Assembly: GCA_944380885.1 (NCBI GenBank)
Contig: CALWIZ010000006.1
Coordinates: 28,516-92,515, forward strand
Length of the DNA: 64,000 nucleotides
Source: an uncultured Clostridia bacterium
GTDB lineage: Bacteria > Bacillota > Clostridia > Oscillospirales > Acutalibacteraceae
Direction of reading: 5' to 3'
In this document: piece by piece, positions 62,721 to 64,000 of the stretch
Layout: the number at the start of each line of letters is the position of its first letter
Position numbering within the stretch: position 1 is the first letter of the stretch
The notes under the pieces: model-generated
What the model was told of the DNA's origin: nothing
Database searches by the model: none
The model's input: only the letters and a program-made list of their open reading frames with translations
Position numbers and translations under genes: made by a program

Positions 62721-62883
62721 TGTTAGCAAATGTTAGCAAGCCGGTTTTTTATTAACTCTGGAACACTCAACTTTCAGGCGGTTGGTCTGCTAACAAAAAT
62801 TAGCAAGATTTTTGCCGTTTTGCTAACAAAATCGGCTTTCCTGCTAACACGAGCATTTTTGGAGCAAAAAAGCTTGCTAACAA
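62721..62883. repeat. Cluster of TGCTAACA/TGTTAGCA repeats
   Basis: TGTTAGCAA at 62721 and 62731 (direct, 10-nt spacing), TGCTAACA at 62788 facing TTAGCA at 62800, then TGCTAACA at 62821, 62842 and 62875: seven sites in 160 nt, in both orientations, directly after the tRNA-Arg. They resemble integrase arm-type or iteron sites. No gene is seen in 62690-63025. Confidence 0.72.
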
Positions 62884-63025
62884 ACAAGGCAGTTGACAAC
62901 TAGGTTTTGCCTATATTACTTGTTTCTAATTGGTGAGTTATTCCCTGTTCAAATGCCATAATCTAATCGCATACTTTCTCATTTTTCACAGATGACATAT
63001 AGTAAAGTCATCAGGAGGTGTTATT

Positions 63026-63208
63026 ATGAGAAGCTCTAAATATCATCTATATTTGACCGATTCCGAATACAGAAGCATTGTAAATGCTCTTATCAATTTA
63101 AAAAACGCACTTATCAATCAAGGTAAGTACACCGATGGTGTTGATGATGTATTGATAAAATTTGTGTCAGCGAAAAAGAAAAGGTTCAAAGTAAAAAAAG
63201 TCCTTTGA
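63026..63208 (+). CDS. 60-aa small protein of mobile-element type
   Basis: AGGAGGTG ribosome site, preceded by a GATGAC/GTCATC inverted repeat (62991-63012). The protein SSKYHLYLTDSEYRSIVNALINLKNALINQGKYTD, then a basic tail KKKRFKVKKVL, resembles small hypothetical proteins I know from Clostridial conjugative elements. Function unknown; possibly nucleic-acid binding given the tail. Its 3' end lies in a terminator stem. Confidence 0.7.
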   Translation: MRSSKYHLYLTDSEYRSIVNALINLKNALINQGKYTDGVDDVLIKFVSAKKKRFKVKKVL

Positions 63209-63237
63209 TTGGTGTCACATCAACCAGAGGACTTTTT
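63192..63237. terminator. Terminator after the 60-aa gene
   Basis: AAAAAAGTCC...GGACTTTTTT stem with inner TTGG/CCAG-type pairing; works both ways between convergent genes. Confidence 0.85.
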
Positions 63238-63258
63238 TGATAAGATAAATTGAAAGTA

Positions 63259-63684
63259 TTATTTCCGGCTCCATATCATTAAATATTCCTTTTCGTTTGT
63301 ATCTTCATCTATATTTTCACATCTGATTTCAAAATTTTCTCTTTTATAGAACTTTATAGCTCTTATATTTTTCTGATACACACTTAAAGATAATTCTTCT
63401 TTTCTGTCTTTAACAAAATCCAGTAGTTGCTTGCCGATTCCTTTCGTTTGAAATTGATTTTGCACAAAAATACCAGCAATATAATTTTCGTATAAGCCAA
63501 TAAATCCTTGCACTTCATTTTCTTTTTCAAAAACATATAGTTCTGCTTGTAAAAACATTTCCTTCACCATTTCAAACTTACTCAACCAGTATTGCGAAGG
63601 AATAAAATTGTGAGTGTTCAAATTGGTATCCAACCATATATCTGCAACTTTTTCCATATCCGATTTCTGAAATTCTCTAATCAT
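63259..63684 (-). CDS. GNAT-family N-acetyltransferase
   Basis: 141 aa. MIREFQKSDMEKVADIWLDTNLNTHNFIPSQYW opens the fold; GIFVQNQFQTKGIGKQLLDFVKD is the acetyl-CoA loop (Q/RxxGxG); SVYQKNIRAIKFYKRENFEI closes it. It resembles the YjaB/RimI-like groups; substrate unknown. A+T-rich relative to the chromosome, consistent with the accessory region. Confidence 0.85.
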   Translation of the reverse strand: MIREFQKSDMEKVADIWLDTNLNTHNFIPSQYWLSKFEMVKEMFLQAELYVFEKENEVQGFIGLYENYIAGIFVQNQFQTKGIGKQLLDFVKDRKEELSLSVYQKNIRAIKFYKRENFEIRCENIDEDTNEKEYLMIWSRK

Positions 63685-63772
63685 AATGAAATCTCCATAA
63701 ATTCAAGTTTTTATAATAAGCCGAATACGACTTTAAATAAATTATATCATATTTATATTAACAATTCTATCT

Positions 63773-63812
63773 AAGCCATCTGTTTCAATCAGCGGAACAG
63801 GTGGCTTTTTTA
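63773..63812 (+). terminator. Terminator-like hairpin
   Basis: AAGCCATCTGTT pairs with AACAGGTGGCTT and is followed by TTTT. It lies upstream of the acetyltransferase gene, so it probably ends a different transcript or insulates the element edge. Confidence 0.75.
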
Positions 63813-63845
63813 TTTTCCAAAAAAAATTTTAACTTTTTTTGATTT

Positions 63846-63928
63846 GAGGGGGTGCAAAACACCTCTCCCAGTTCAAACAAGTGAAGGGGTTAATTCCGAA
63901 CGATGAAAACGGAAACCTTTCACTTGTT
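63846..63928. other. Nested hairpin region at the window edge
   Basis: GAGGGGGTG-CAAAA-CACCTCTC (63846-63866), then a nested structure: AACAAGTGAAGG with CCTTTCACTTGTT (63876-63888 with 63916-63928) enclosing TTCCG/CGGAA (63894-63898 with 63910-63914). I associate this sequence type with leader regions of Clostridial conjugative elements, from memory only. No open frame in 63820-64000. Confidence 0.45.
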
Positions 63929-64000
63929 CCTTGAAAATTGAATATACAGGTCACTAAGACTTTATTCCTGATGATTTTAGCCACCTTATCGGGTACGCCG

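Noticed and set aside
62721..62883. CRISPR array from TGCTAACA repeats
   Set aside because: Repeats are only 8-9 nt, irregularly spaced and in both orientations.

Overview
The window reads as chromosomal DNA from a low-to-mid G+C, anaerobic, gut-type member of the Clostridia, most likely an Oscillospiraceae/Ruminococcaceae relative. This is inferred from gene content: a single-chain pyruvate:ferredoxin oxidoreductase, a CotF-like spore coat protein, SecD and SecF as separate genes, a CpsC/CpsD capsule regulator pair, a Gram-positive type LexA box, cohesin-like modules, a bile-salt-hydrolase family enzyme and a GH2 beta-galactosidase. TTGACA-N17-TATAAT promoters and strong AGGAGG ribosome binding sites are common. 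I cannot name the species.

Layout. 1-16200: the end of a polysaccharide locus (sugar transferase), a small sigma-like factor divergent from an S24 repressor over a four-copy operator array, a membrane-anchored cohesin protein, an aminotransferase, secDF, queH-ppa, a second sigma-like factor, an orphan LytTR regulator, a minimal sufCB (SMS-like) pair, deoD, birA and cpsCD. 16200-22000: tRNA-Ser with a tandem structured repeat, a LexA-controlled 59-aa membrane protein, a secreted cohesin-like protein with its own structured leader, then a compact peptide-modification (RiPP) locus: a 40-aa precursor, an attenuator hairpin, an HprK-like kinase, a radical SAM/SPASM enzyme, PqqD and an S26-type peptidase. 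The block from about 17.9 to 21.2 kb is visibly more A+T-rich than its surroundings, which suggests transfer. 22000-29350: lacZ, and the polyamine transporter operon potABCD behind a roughly 260-nt structured leader.

29500-48700: a long housekeeping run: ruvCAB, glmM, an rRNA methyltransferase, ecfA1-ecfA2-ecfT, truA, a DUF5711-type protein, cvpA and a ClpE-like chaperone, followed by a CmpB-like membrane protein, a choloylglycine hydrolase family protein, nifJ, a solitary 5S rRNA gene, a HAD phosphatase and a CotF-like coat protein. 48700-61600: a four-gene Gld-type ABC exporter cluster, an FAD dehydrogenase, and a purine salvage region in which xpt, preceded by an unassigned aptamer-like leader and terminator, is followed by a BmpA/NupOPQ nucleoside ABC importer.

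61600-64000: carD, tRNA-Gly(TCC), then a tRNA-Arg(CCT) locus holding one intact tRNA and two broken or decayed copies. Next come a cluster of TGCTAACA repeats and small mobile-element-type genes. This looks like a used integration site, with the right edge of the window in accessory DNA. The best candidates for something new are the RiPP locus, the unassigned leaders (secreted protein, pot, xpt), the SOS-controlled micro-protein and the tRNA-Arg/TGCTAACA attachment region.
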